Part shown: piece after piece, positions 1-7,716 of the stretch
Position numbering within the stretch: the stretch's first letter is position 1
How the letters are laid out: each line of letters begins with the position of its first letter
Source of the DNA: Lentisphaerota bacterium
GTDB taxonomy: Bacteria > Verrucomicrobiota > Kiritimatiellia > RFP12 > UBA1067
Reading direction: 5' to 3'
DNA length: 18,580 nucleotides
NCBI GenBank assembly: GCA_015061765.1
Contig: SUVZ01000014.1
Span: 1 to 18,580, forward strand
Notes under the pieces: generated by a model
Told to the model about the DNA's origin: nothing
What the model saw: only the letters and a program-made list of their open reading frames with translations
The model's database searches: none
Program-made: the position numbers and the translations under genes

Positions 1-647
1 GTACGATGCAGAGTGATATCCGCAGCAAAGTTGACGACAGGAAGTCTGCCATTGGCATGGACATACTGCACGAGTTCAAGGGGTGCGGCAAGTTGCTTCG
101 CCGCCTCATAGATCTCATCCTCCCTAAGCGCGGCTATTCTGCGGATATCACTCTGCATCGTACGCATATGGCGCACCGCCTGGACAACATCGCCCGTGCC
201 GGCTTCACCTTTGGTACGCAGCATCTTCGCCCCTTCTCCGATGCGCCGTAATGCCTCGCCAAGATTACGCGCTCCGCAGACGAACGGGACGGAGAATCTG
301 TTCTTATCTATGTGCATTGTGTCGTCTGCGGGCGATAGGACCTCGCTCTCATCGATCATGTCGATTCCGATCGACTCAAGGATGCGCGCCTCAACGATGT
401 GGCCTATCCGGCACTTGGCCATCACGGGAATGGAGACCACCTCCATTATCGTGGATATCATCTCCGGATCGCTCATCCTGCTAACGCCGCCCGCCGCCCG
501 GATATCCGCCGGAACGCGCTCAAGAGCCATCACCGCACAGGCGCCAGCGGCCTCCGCGATCTTCGCCTGCTCCGGCGTCGTCACATCCATGATAACACCG
601 CCTTTGAGATTCTCCGCAAGCGTTGGATTGAAAATTTTACCTTTCAT
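1..647 (-). CDS. pdxS: Pyridoxal 5'-phosphate synthase lyase subunit PdxS (3' end missing)
   Basis: PdxS makes PLP from ribose 5-phosphate, glyceraldehyde 3-phosphate and ammonia, the ammonia coming from the glutaminase PdxT. The N-terminal 209 or so residues of a roughly 290-residue protein are visible. D21, the Lys in MAKCRIGH (K78), the second Lys in RTKGEAGTG (K146) and the phosphate loop around GEAGTG match the family's catalytic residues. The start is set by AAGGAG seven bases before ATG. After VVNFAA, where the family continues GGVATPADA, the frame instead reads DITLHR; those bases (1-25) are an inverted copy of 139-163 from inside the same gene, so the true homologous sequence ends near base 26. 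pdxT, usually next downstream, would lie beyond the edge. Divergent from a PdxR-like regulator. Identity is very secure; the truncation is from the sequence edge, not gene decay. Confidence 0.96.
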   Translation of the reverse strand, partial: MKGKIFNPTLAENLKGGVIMDVTTPEQAKIAEAAGACAVMALERVPADIRAAGGVSRMSDPEMISTIMEVVSIPVMAKCRIGHIVEARILESIGIDMIDESEVLSPADDTMHIDKNRFSVPFVCGARNLGEALRRIGEGAKMLRTKGEAGTGDVVQAVRHMRTMQSDIRRIAALREDEIYEAAKQLAAPLELVQYVHANGRLPVVNFAADITLHR

Positions 648-738
648 GATTTCTCCTTATGATTTGGGTTGCAAATTGCCGCCAAGTGTATCACTATGCT
701 ATAATGCTTGCAATTTTCAAATTGTATGGATTACAATA
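648..738. promoter_or_regulatory. Divergent pdxS / pdxR-like promoter region with dyads
   Basis: Two back-to-back promoters can be read. Plus strand: TTGCCG (676-681), 18 bases, TATAAT (700-705) with a TG extension, serving the regulator. Minus strand: TTGCAA (708-713), 17 bases, TACACT (685-690), serving pdxS. Overlaid are symmetric sites: CAATTT-TC-AAATTG (711-724), ATTGTA-N5-TACAAT (721-737), and a repeated TTGCAAATT / TTGCAATTT (669 and 708, 39 bases apart). PdxR proteins elsewhere bind such divergent regions to control pdxST; that these are the operators here is inference. Confidence 0.6.
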
Positions 739-2112
739 ATGCCGGTAAATGACTTCATTACACATCCGCTGACATGGCACCCAAGTCCAGAGAGGCTGTT
801 CCGCCCAAAATATGCGAGCCTTGCGGCCCTTCTTGAGAAGGACATTGAAGACGGGACGCTCCCGCCTGGCACCCGCCTGCCTCCGCAACGGTTGCTTGCC
901 GATTATCTTGACGTCAACTTCACAACCGTCACCCGCGCATACGACATCTGCCGCGAGCGGTCCCTTGTCTATGGCGTCACAGGGCGCGGCACATTCGTAG
1001 CGGCGCATCCTGGAGCGGATGACGCCATTTCAAGAAGGATTATCGATCTCGGCGCGGTGCAGGCATTCCCCACCGTTGGGGCAAACCTGATCATCGAGGC
1101 CGCACGGGATATCCTGAGCCGGGATTATACGTCCCGCCTCTTCTCATACAGCGAACGCGATGGCGCCGCACGTCACCGCGCCGCCGGGGCCTTCTGGCTC
1201 AACAGGTTCAACGTCTCCGCCACGCCAGACCAGATTGCGGTTTTTCCCGGGGTGCAAAATGCTCTTTCCACAATCCTTGCATCATTCTTTCGCACAGGCG
1301 ATGCGCTGGCCGTAGATACGTTCACCTACTCAAATCTCATCGGCGCCGCAAATCTTCTCCGCATTCGCCTTGTGCCGATAGAAAATGACAGGCATGGAAT
1401 GCTGGACGATGCACTGGAACTCGCCGCACGAAAACATCCGCTACGCGGCGTTTTTATCATGCCCAACTGTGCAAACCCGACAATGACAACAATTCCTCAA
1501 GCAAGGAAAAAGGCACTTGCCAAGGTCATTGACCGAAACAACCTGATCGTTATCGAGGATGACGCCGCACTCACGTCGCTTCATGGAGTCTCGTTTTCCA
1601 GCCTTCTGCCGGAAAGCACGTTCTACCTCACAGGCAACACCAGATTCATCTCACCGGGACTGCGCGTCGCTTTTGTCGCCTATCCCCTGCGTTTCAAAGA
1701 GAAGTTCCTGACAGCCCTACATAAATTTACCATCAAATCCAGTGCGCTTGACGCCGAGATAATGAGCGAACTCATCTTAAGCAGACGGGCCGACGAGATC
1801 CTTTCCCTGAAGCTAAGGCGCGCCGCTGAAATGAACCGTATCTTCGATAGGATATTTCCGAAGCTTGCTCGCAATACAGGAGAAATTCACTTCTTTCGCA
1901 CCGTTCCATTGCCGCACTCGCATCTATCTGGACAGGAGATCGAAGAGTCGCTTCTCAAGAAGAACGTCCGCGTATGCCACTCCTACCGTTTTTCGGCCAA
2001 AAGAAATCCCTCGGAGTCCTTCCTGCGCATCTCTCTCTCTTCCACCGATTCAAAAACCGCACTCCAAAAAGCGCTGCAGACGGTTAAAAGGCACTCTTCG
2101 CTCTCCACGTGA
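739..2112 (+). CDS. MocR/PdxR-type GntR regulator with aminotransferase-like domain (PLP lysine replaced)
   Basis: 457 residues. Residues about 19-92 form a GntR winged helix (PPGTRLPPQRLLADYLDV followed by TTVTRAYD). The rest is a fold-type I aminotransferase domain with the family's FPGVQNAL segment, an NPT site (CANPTMTT) and IEDDAAL. MocR proteins use the second domain to sense PLP or an amine. The place beside pdxS makes a PdxR role in vitamin B6 control likely. Oddity: in the segment that normally reads S-K-x-x-x-PGLR, this protein has GNTRFISPGLR, so the Schiff-base Lys is Arg302 (AGA, 1642-1644). The open frame extends far upstream to 196, but that part is antisense to pdxS; ATG 739 follows the promoter at 676-705 and is the first start outside pdxS. 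The Shine-Dalgarno sequence is weak. It may sense PLP non-covalently or another ligand. Confidence 0.85.
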   Translation: MPVNDFITHPLTWHPSPERLFRPKYASLAALLEKDIEDGTLPPGTRLPPQRLLADYLDVNFTTVTRAYDICRERSLVYGVTGRGTFVAAHPGADDAISRRIIDLGAVQAFPTVGANLIIEAARDILSRDYTSRLFSYSERDGAARHRAAGAFWLNRFNVSATPDQIAVFPGVQNALSTILASFFRTGDALAVDTFTYSNLIGAANLLRIRLVPIENDRHGMLDDALELAARKHPLRGVFIMPNCANPTMTTIPQARKKALAKVIDRNNLIVIEDDAALTSLHGVSFSSLLPESTFYLTGNTRFISPGLRVAFVAYPLRFKEKFLTALHKFTIKSSALDAEIMSELILSRRADEILSLKLRRAAEMNRIFDRIFPKLARNTGEIHFFRTVPLPHSHLSGQEIEESLLKKNVRVCHSYRFSAKRNPSESFLRISLSSTDSKTALQKALQTVKRHSSLST

Positions 2113-2150
2113 TTATCCCAACCGCCGAATTTGGTGCACACGACTGGAAA

Positions 2151-4505
2151 TCAGTTCGTGGCGGCACTGCGGAACTCCACCCGTCGGAGATATCGGATCT
2201 GGAGATACGAAAAACCAATGAGAGCCACGCCCAGAAACCACGCCATCGTCGTGGCGGTCGAGAATCTCAGGTTGTTGTAGGCTTCCTTCCAGATGGCAAG
2301 CGACAGGACGTTCGTCGCGTCGCCCGGGCCACCGAACGTAAGAAGGAATATCGAACCCATCCCCTGGAACGCCGCAATGAACGCACCGACAAAGTTTATC
2401 ACCATGAGCGGCATGAGCTGAGGAATCGTTATGTGGCGGAAGCGCGCGAATATCCCGGCGCCGTCGATCGCCGCCGCCTCGTAATAGTCCGGCGGAAGGC
2501 TGCCGAGAGCCGCTATGTATATGAGGGACGCCATGCCCGCCCCCGCCCACACTCCCGGAAGGATGCAGCACACCATCGCCATCGACGGATCCTGGAGCCA
2601 CGACTGGCGCGCAATCCCGAACACCGCAAGCAGCTGATTGAGCATGCCGTTCTCCGTGGGATCGAACATCAGCTTCCACAGAAGCATAATGACAAGAGCA
2701 CTCGTCAGATGCGGCATGAAATACATCATGCGGAAAAACACCTTGCCTCTCGGGATTTCAGTAAGGAGCACCGCCAGAATCACCGGCGTCGTGAAGCCGA
2801 GCGAAATCGCGAAGACCACATACTGCAATGTACGAAGCCATGCCTTCCAGAATCCGGGATTGGATGCGACCTGAATGAAATTGTCCAGTCCTGACCACGT
2901 AGCGTCCCCCACGATCCTGTAGTCCTGAAACGCCATCATAGCCCCCTTGATCAGCGGATAGTAGCTCCATACGGCGACACTCGCCACGGCAGGGGCGAGG
3001 AAGAGCCACGGGAGCCACCTGCGGAAGCCCTTGTTCCCGGTTCCCTCAATTAACTCTGTCGGCGGCTGAACGCGTCCGCTTCGCCAGACGAGAAACACGC
3101 ACACCATGACGCAGATCATGACCACCCCGAGAATGACCCGCGCCAACGGACGCCGACGCTCAATCTCCGTCTTGTCCGCATCGAACATGAGACCGCGGTT
3201 TGCGTCCTGAGTGATCGACTCCAGCGCCGTCCTGTAGTCGAAATCCTTGCCCGCGTCGCTCAGAAGCATCCCGAGGAATCTGCGGCTGACGATGTCGCTC
3301 GCCGCCTGCCAGAATCCCACATGCGGCTCCGTCACAGCCTTGATGCGTCCACTCTCAAGATCAGAATACATCTGCAGTATCTCGCGGGGGACTTCATCCA
3401 TGTAGCTGTCAAGCCCAAGCCGCCGCAGATCGGACGGCATGCACCATCGCGCGCGCCCCTCCCGTGCATTCGCCCTCACCTGCTCGTCATACACCTCCTG
3501 CGAAGCGAGCGCCTGCATCGCCGCCCACACGCAGTCGCGCTCCGCCTTCGTCCTGTGCGCCACGGACTCCGTCATCGCATAGAAATGCTTGTGCGCCTGG
3601 AGGACGGGCATGAGCGACGCATCGGCGGCGGGGAACGGCATGAGTCCGACAAGATCGGCGGGGAAGTTCAGGTGCTCGGTGAGATACGCGACAAAGTCCT
3701 CTCCGCCGAACACGCACACGATCTCTCCGCCGGTGAAGAGCATCGCCATGTCGCTTGAGACCGAGAGCACCGGCAGACCGCGCACAAGGCCCTTCTTCAC
3801 GAGACGCTGAAGGAAAGCGGCCGCCCTCAGGCATTCAGGCGAGTCGAAGCACGCCTCCCACGAACCGGCTCCCCCGTCCGTGTCCGCGCGCCTCCGCACC
3901 ACATCGCCGCCGGCCGCACCGACCCACGGCAGGAAACCCCACGGACGGTTCTCGATCGCAATCGCCCTGCGTCCCGGCTTCGTGAGCCGTTCGCACCACT
4001 TTTCGAATTCGTCCCATGTCGCCGGATGGCGTTCGGGATCGAGACCGACCTCCTTCACAATATCCTTGCGGTACACAAGACCGTAGTATGCCATGCCGGG
4101 AGTCGGAACCGCGTGGATCTTTCCGTCCTTGGTCGCCACCTCCTTCCAAAGCGGCGGCGAATGCTTCCACCCCTCCCAGTTCTCGTCGATCCATTCGTTG
4201 AGCGGATACGTGAAACCCTGTTCTATGTCGTGGCGCAGGATGTGGAACCAGGCCTTGTACACGTCGGGCGCACTTCCGCCGGCGAGAGCGAGCATGAACT
4301 GTGCGCGTCCGCCGCCGCCAGGGAGAATCAGTCCGCCCCACTGTTTCGGATTTACGCCGGGGTTCTTCCTCTCGAACGCATTCAGCGCCTTGGTCGTGGG
4401 ATCCTCCGGATGGTTGGGACGGTAGCACATGAAGAACGACACGTCCGTCGCGGCGGCTGCCGTCAATGCAATGATTCCCGCGATGGCTGCCGTGATGCGT
4501 TTCAT
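2151..4505 (-). CDS. Fused sugar-type solute-binding protein and ABC permease
   Basis: 784 residues in two parts. Residues 1-20 are a signal peptide. Residues about 20-445 are a family 1 extracellular solute-binding protein, with typical motifs such as IHAVPTPGMAYYGLVYRKDI and TWDEFEKWCERL. A membrane helix at about 455-475 and a basic linker lead into a MalF-like permease (about 490-784) with several helices and the EAA loop YYEAAAIDGAGIFARF near 672-688, the contact for the ATPase. The topology is consistent: binding domain outside, helix inward, permease starting in the cytoplasm. Start ATG 4505 is preferred over 4511 because GGTGA lies seven bases upstream. It begins within a few bases of the BatB stop, so it is probably co-transcribed with the Bat genes. 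No second permease or ATPase follows; the next gene converges. Substrate unknown, carbohydrate likely by family. Confidence 0.88.
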   Translation of the reverse strand: MKRITAAIAGIIALTAAAATDVSFFMCYRPNHPEDPTTKALNAFERKNPGVNPKQWGGLILPGGGGRAQFMLALAGGSAPDVYKAWFHILRHDIEQGFTYPLNEWIDENWEGWKHSPPLWKEVATKDGKIHAVPTPGMAYYGLVYRKDIVKEVGLDPERHPATWDEFEKWCERLTKPGRRAIAIENRPWGFLPWVGAAGGDVVRRRADTDGGAGSWEACFDSPECLRAAAFLQRLVKKGLVRGLPVLSVSSDMAMLFTGGEIVCVFGGEDFVAYLTEHLNFPADLVGLMPFPAADASLMPVLQAHKHFYAMTESVAHRTKAERDCVWAAMQALASQEVYDEQVRANAREGRARWCMPSDLRRLGLDSYMDEVPREILQMYSDLESGRIKAVTEPHVGFWQAASDIVSRRFLGMLLSDAGKDFDYRTALESITQDANRGLMFDADKTEIERRRPLARVILGVVMICVMVCVFLVWRSGRVQPPTELIEGTGNKGFRRWLPWLFLAPAVASVAVWSYYPLIKGAMMAFQDYRIVGDATWSGLDNFIQVASNPGFWKAWLRTLQYVVFAISLGFTTPVILAVLLTEIPRGKVFFRMMYFMPHLTSALVIMLLWKLMFDPTENGMLNQLLAVFGIARQSWLQDPSMAMVCCILPGVWAGAGMASLIYIAALGSLPPDYYEAAAIDGAGIFARFRHITIPQLMPLMVINFVGAFIAAFQGMGSIFLLTFGGPGDATNVLSLAIWKEAYNNLRFSTATTMAWFLGVALIGFSYLQIRYLRRVEFRSAATN

Positions 4506-4512
4506 GAGCATG

Positions 4513-5544
4513 TCACCGGATTGCAGCCGCCTTGCGGCGGACACTGCCGCTGAACCGTCCGCGGGAAAGAAACGCCGCCGCAAGCATGAGCGCAAGCCCG
4601 GGGACGAGGAAGAACCCGAAACGCTCCGTGGCGCGCATCTCCTCTTCCTCCGCCTGTTCCTTCGCTGCGACCTGACGCAGGAAGCGGCGGTAGATCGCGC
4701 CGAGCGTCGTCTCCGCCGTTCCGGCCGTCGCAAGCGGAACATAGCGCCCGTCCGAGGCGGCGGCGATTTCGCGGAGGGCCTTCTCCTCGAGACGCACCTT
4801 AACGGGCTGCCCTTTAAACATCTGGACGCCCGAACCCGATGCGTCCGGAAGCGTCGTCTCCCTGCGCGGATCGCCGAGGCCCACCGTGAAGATCGGAATG
4901 CCGCGCTTCTTGGCGACCGCCGCCCCGGCAAGGGCGTTGTTGCGCAGATCGCCGCCGTCCGAAACGAGGATTATCGCGTTGTGGTCGTCCATCGCGGGAT
5001 CGAGAGCCTGAAGCGCAGTGCGTATCGCGGCGCCGAGATCCGTCTCGCCGCGCGGTGCGGACTCGGGCGTGGCGGACTCGAGCGCGGAGCGCAGAAACGC
5101 ACGGTCGGTCGTCAACGGACACAGCAGCACGCCCTTCTGGCGGAATGCGACGAGCGCGCACCGGTCGCCCTCTAGCGAATCGACGAGATCGGCTATGTCG
5201 GCCTTTGCGCGCTCGAGACGGTTCGGGCGCACATCGGCGGCAAGCATCGAACGGCTCACATCAAGAGCGACGACCACGTTGCGGCTCTTCGCCGCCACGA
5301 CCTGCGCACTGTGCCCCCACTGCGGACGTGCCGCCGCGAACAGACACAGGGCAAGCCCGGAAAGGAGAAGCATCGCCTGCACGACAAACGTCTTCGGCCT
5401 GTCGGGAAGGAGTCTGGCCTGAAGCGCGGGCGCGACAAGTCCTCTCAGCCTCGCCTCGGAACGGGCGCGGAGAAACGTCCAGAACGCCCCGGCGACAGGG
5501 ACGAGCAGGACCAGAACAAGCATCCATGGATTGACGAACCGCAT
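4513..5544 (-). CDS. batB: BatB-like von Willebrand A membrane protein
   Basis: 343 residues. Two N-terminal helices (about 5-22 and 53-70) and one near the C-terminus (about 310-326) anchor a periplasm-facing vWA domain. The MIDAS metal site is complete: D95-x-S97-x-S99 (DVSRS), T168 in GETD, and D196 in VSDGGD. Proteins of the Bacteroides aerotolerance (Bat) type occur as BatA-BatB-BatD sets with a MoxR ATPase; their molecular role is poorly defined. The start overlaps the BatA stop (TGATG), and the stop lies immediately before the transporter fusion gene. The order and the MIDAS site support BatB; the symbol is by position and family rather than proven orthology. Confidence 0.87.
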   Translation of the reverse strand: MRFVNPWMLVLVLLVPVAGAFWTFLRARSEARLRGLVAPALQARLLPDRPKTFVVQAMLLLSGLALCLFAAARPQWGHSAQVVAAKSRNVVVALDVSRSMLAADVRPNRLERAKADIADLVDSLEGDRCALVAFRQKGVLLCPLTTDRAFLRSALESATPESAPRGETDLGAAIRTALQALDPAMDDHNAIILVSDGGDLRNNALAGAAVAKKRGIPIFTVGLGDPRRETTLPDASGSGVQMFKGQPVKVRLEEKALREIAAASDGRYVPLATAGTAETTLGAIYRRFLRQVAAKEQAEEEEMRATERFGFFLVPGLALMLAAAFLSRGRFSGSVRRKAAAIR

Positions 5545-6593
5545 CAGACAAGCCTCCTTGACGCAGCCATCTGGAGAGACACCGCCGCCAGCATGAGAAT
5601 CACGCCCGAGAACAGAAACGGCGGGAAATATTCGCGATAGCGCTGAAAGACGGTACGGTCAAGTGTGGTCTTCTCAAGCTGGTCGATCTCGTCGAGCGCC
5701 GCCTTCAGCCCCTTCGCATCGCGCACGCCGAAATACCGGGCCTTCGTCTTCCTGGCGATCGACTTCAGCTGCGATTCGTCGAACGAAGAGTTCGCGTACT
5801 GCACCGTCGTGCGGCCAAACACGTCTCGCGCGCGGAATGGAGTTCGCGTGGAATGCGTGCCGACCCCGATCGTGTATACGCGGATGCCGAGCTTCGCCGC
5901 GGCCGCCGCCGCATCGTCGGGCTCGACCGCTCCGGTGTTGGACACTCCGTCGGAAAGCAGTATCACGATGCGGGACTTCGTCTCCGCGTTCTTGAGGCGG
6001 GCAAGCGCCGTCGCAAGCCCATCGCCGACGGCTGTCATGGTCTCGTCCCTGTCGACGATCTCGCCATTGGCGTCGAACTGCATCGCCGGCACCTGGACTC
6101 CTCTCAGCACGTGCAGAAGAGCCTCGTGGTCTGCGGTAAGCGGAGAGAGGGATGATGCGTAGCCGCCAAACGTGATGAGTCCGATAAGATCGTCCGGACG
6201 CGCCTGGACGAACTTTCCGAAAAGCTCCTTCACGACGTCAAGCCGCGTCCTTGCGGAATTCACGTCGCGCACGCTGGACGGGTTGAGATCCAGGGCCTCC
6301 ATCGAACCGGACACGTCGACGGTCATCGCGATGGCGATCGCGTCCACGCTCCGGCTTTCCCGGTTCAGCGCCTTGCGCGGTCTTGCACAGGCAACCACAA
6401 GGAGCGCGGCTCCGGCAAGAAACAGCCAGGGTGTGAGATTGGCGAGTTTCGCGCGCCACCCGGCGGTCCTGAGCGGGAGTCGCCTCACCGGAGCGAACTT
6501 CACACCGCACCGCCGTCCGCGGCGAAGCATCCGCCATGCCGCAACGGCCAGCGGAAGGACCAGCAGAAATCCGTATGGCCACGCGAAACTCAT
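5544..6593 (-). CDS. batA: BatA-like von Willebrand A membrane protein
   Basis: 349 residues. N-terminal helices at about 5-20 and 53-69, a vWA domain, and a C-terminal helix at about 325-344. MIDAS residues: D93-x-S95-x-S97 (DVSGS), a Thr in DETMTAVGDG (T187), and D215 in LLSDG. The segment between sheet strands holds the RLDVVKELFGKFV helix typical of BatA. It overlaps the BatD-like gene by four bases (ATGA) and BatB by one, so translation is probably coupled. It is thought to act in the envelope with BatB and a MoxR-type ATPase, but no MoxR or DUF58 gene is next to it here. Confidence 0.88.
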   Translation of the reverse strand: MSFAWPYGFLLVLPLAVAAWRMLRRGRRCGVKFAPVRRLPLRTAGWRAKLANLTPWLFLAGAALLVVACARPRKALNRESRSVDAIAIAMTVDVSGSMEALDLNPSSVRDVNSARTRLDVVKELFGKFVQARPDDLIGLITFGGYASSLSPLTADHEALLHVLRGVQVPAMQFDANGEIVDRDETMTAVGDGLATALARLKNAETKSRIVILLSDGVSNTGAVEPDDAAAAAAKLGIRVYTIGVGTHSTRTPFRARDVFGRTTVQYANSSFDESQLKSIARKTKARYFGVRDAKGLKAALDEIDQLEKTTLDRTVFQRYREYFPPFLFSGVILMLAAVSLQMAASRRLV

Positions 6594-7600
6594 GGGGTGT
6601 CACCGCCCTTTGCCCCCTGGTTCCTGTTCCGGCTGTCGGCGGTCAGGTAGTCGCGCGCCTTGTCCGTTGCCGAATCGGCCATCTCGGGAGTCGCCTCCAC
6701 CCCGGCGAACTTGACCATGTCCGAAGACTCGAGGAACTGCCTGAGCCCTTCAAGCGCCTCGCGGGTGAACGCCGGGTTCTCGGCGGCCGCGCGGAGGAAC
6801 TCGTCCGTCGTGAGGTTTGGGGCGCGGACCGAATACCTGCGCTGGATGTAGCGACGCACGACCATCGTCAGCTCGACGTAGAAATCCTTGTAGCGGCCGC
6901 GCCCGGGAAGCCCCTTCTGCAGGAGACGGTCGAGTTCGAGCATTGCGCGCTCTATCGGGCTCATCCTGTGCTCGCGGACCTTCTGCGCAACCTTCTTCAC
7001 GATCCACCAGACAAACGCAACGGCAGCGCATGCGGCAAGAAGGACCAATGCGCAATATCGCACGAGCCTCCACGAGAGCGGTGGAAGATCCTTTTCGGGA
7101 TTGACCTCCATGCCGCCGGTGACGGTCTCGCGCGCGGCGGGGTTCCGGAAATAGACGGGCGCCGTATAGAACGAGTCGTGCGCCTCGGAACCGTCTGCCC
7201 TGCGGACAAGTGTCACAACAAACGGCAGCAGCTTGTACACCTTCTCGCACGGTTTCGGCACCAGCCTCCAGCTGGACACATACGTCGTGCCGCCGTCGGC
7301 GCCGACAAGAGGCTCCTCTGCGAAATCCTCGGCGACGGAGAATCCGCGGAACCTGTCGCGCAGGTCGGGGAGCGCAACGGTCGTTCCCGCAGGGGCGACA
7401 GCCTTCACCACGACCTCAAAGTCGCGGGCGATGTCGACGACGTCGGGCGACGCAGTGACGGAAAGGGAGATTCCGCCCTTGGAAAGATCCGTCTCGACCG
7501 CGGCGACGGCAGGCATGGCCGCAGCAAGCAGCCATGCAAAAGCCGAAGCCAGAAGGCGGAATCCCGCTTCCGTGGCGTTTCTGTTTTTCCCGTTCATCAT
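6590..7600 (-). CDS. BatD-like membrane protein, first gene of the Bat operon
   Basis: 336 residues. A signal peptide ends after AVAA (about 34). Residues about 40-150 look like a beta-sandwich domain of the BatD (oxygen tolerance) type, with alternating hydrophobic strands and a DLRDRFRGFSVAEDF segment. A membrane helix at about 180-200 is followed by a basic cytoplasmic helical tail with RYKDFYVELTMVVRRYIQRR and NLTTDEFLRA, which is common in BatD and DUF4381-like proteins. Shorter than classical BatD (often 500 or more residues), so it may be a reduced form. The start is ATG 7600 or 7597 right behind a TATAAT box, which suggests a leaderless or nearly leaderless message. Four-base overlap with batA. 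Confidence 0.72.
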   Translation of the reverse strand: MMNGKNRNATEAGFRLLASAFAWLLAAAMPAVAAVETDLSKGGISLSVTASPDVVDIARDFEVVVKAVAPAGTTVALPDLRDRFRGFSVAEDFAEEPLVGADGGTTYVSSWRLVPKPCEKVYKLLPFVVTLVRRADGSEAHDSFYTAPVYFRNPAARETVTGGMEVNPEKDLPPLSWRLVRYCALVLLAACAAVAFVWWIVKKVAQKVREHRMSPIERAMLELDRLLQKGLPGRGRYKDFYVELTMVVRRYIQRRYSVRAPNLTTDEFLRAAAENPAFTREALEGLRQFLESSDMVKFAGVEATPEMADSATDKARDYLTADSRNRNQGAKGGDTP

Positions 7601-7608
7601 TGCCGTCG

Positions 7609-7641
7609 ATTATACCACAACTATGCACTTATTTTAAGTGC
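7609..7641 (-). promoter_or_regulatory. Bat operon promoter with palindrome over the -35
   Basis: Minus strand: TTAAAA, 17 bases, TATAAT (7609-7614) preceded by TG (extended -10). Only eight bases separate the box from the first ATG of the BatD-like gene. A perfect 7-bp inverted repeat GCACTTA/TAAGTGC with a 3-base centre (7625-7641) covers the -35, a plausible operator. No terminator for prfA was seen between 7641 and 7716. Confidence 0.6.
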
Positions 7642-7716
7642 CTCAATGCCGGTCGACATGGCGCATGGGAGGTTGATTCCGAAGTAAGGCATCCTTGAAG
7701 CCCATGGATCAACAGA

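Noticed and set aside
196..738. N-terminal extension of the PdxR-like protein
   Set aside because: It is open for 181 codons but lies antisense to pdxS and upstream of the promoter at 676-705; no domain-like sequence.
2113..2150. Bidirectional terminator between the PdxR-like gene and the transporter gene
   Set aside because: No stem with a T run on either strand in the 38-base gap.
4429..5175. 248-codon plus-strand open frame, very Arg-rich
   Set aside because: Antisense to BatB and the signal-peptide end of the transporter gene; composition typical of a shadow frame.
6536..7687. 383-codon plus-strand open frame
   Set aside because: Antisense shadow of the BatA and BatD-like genes, a common effect of high GC content.
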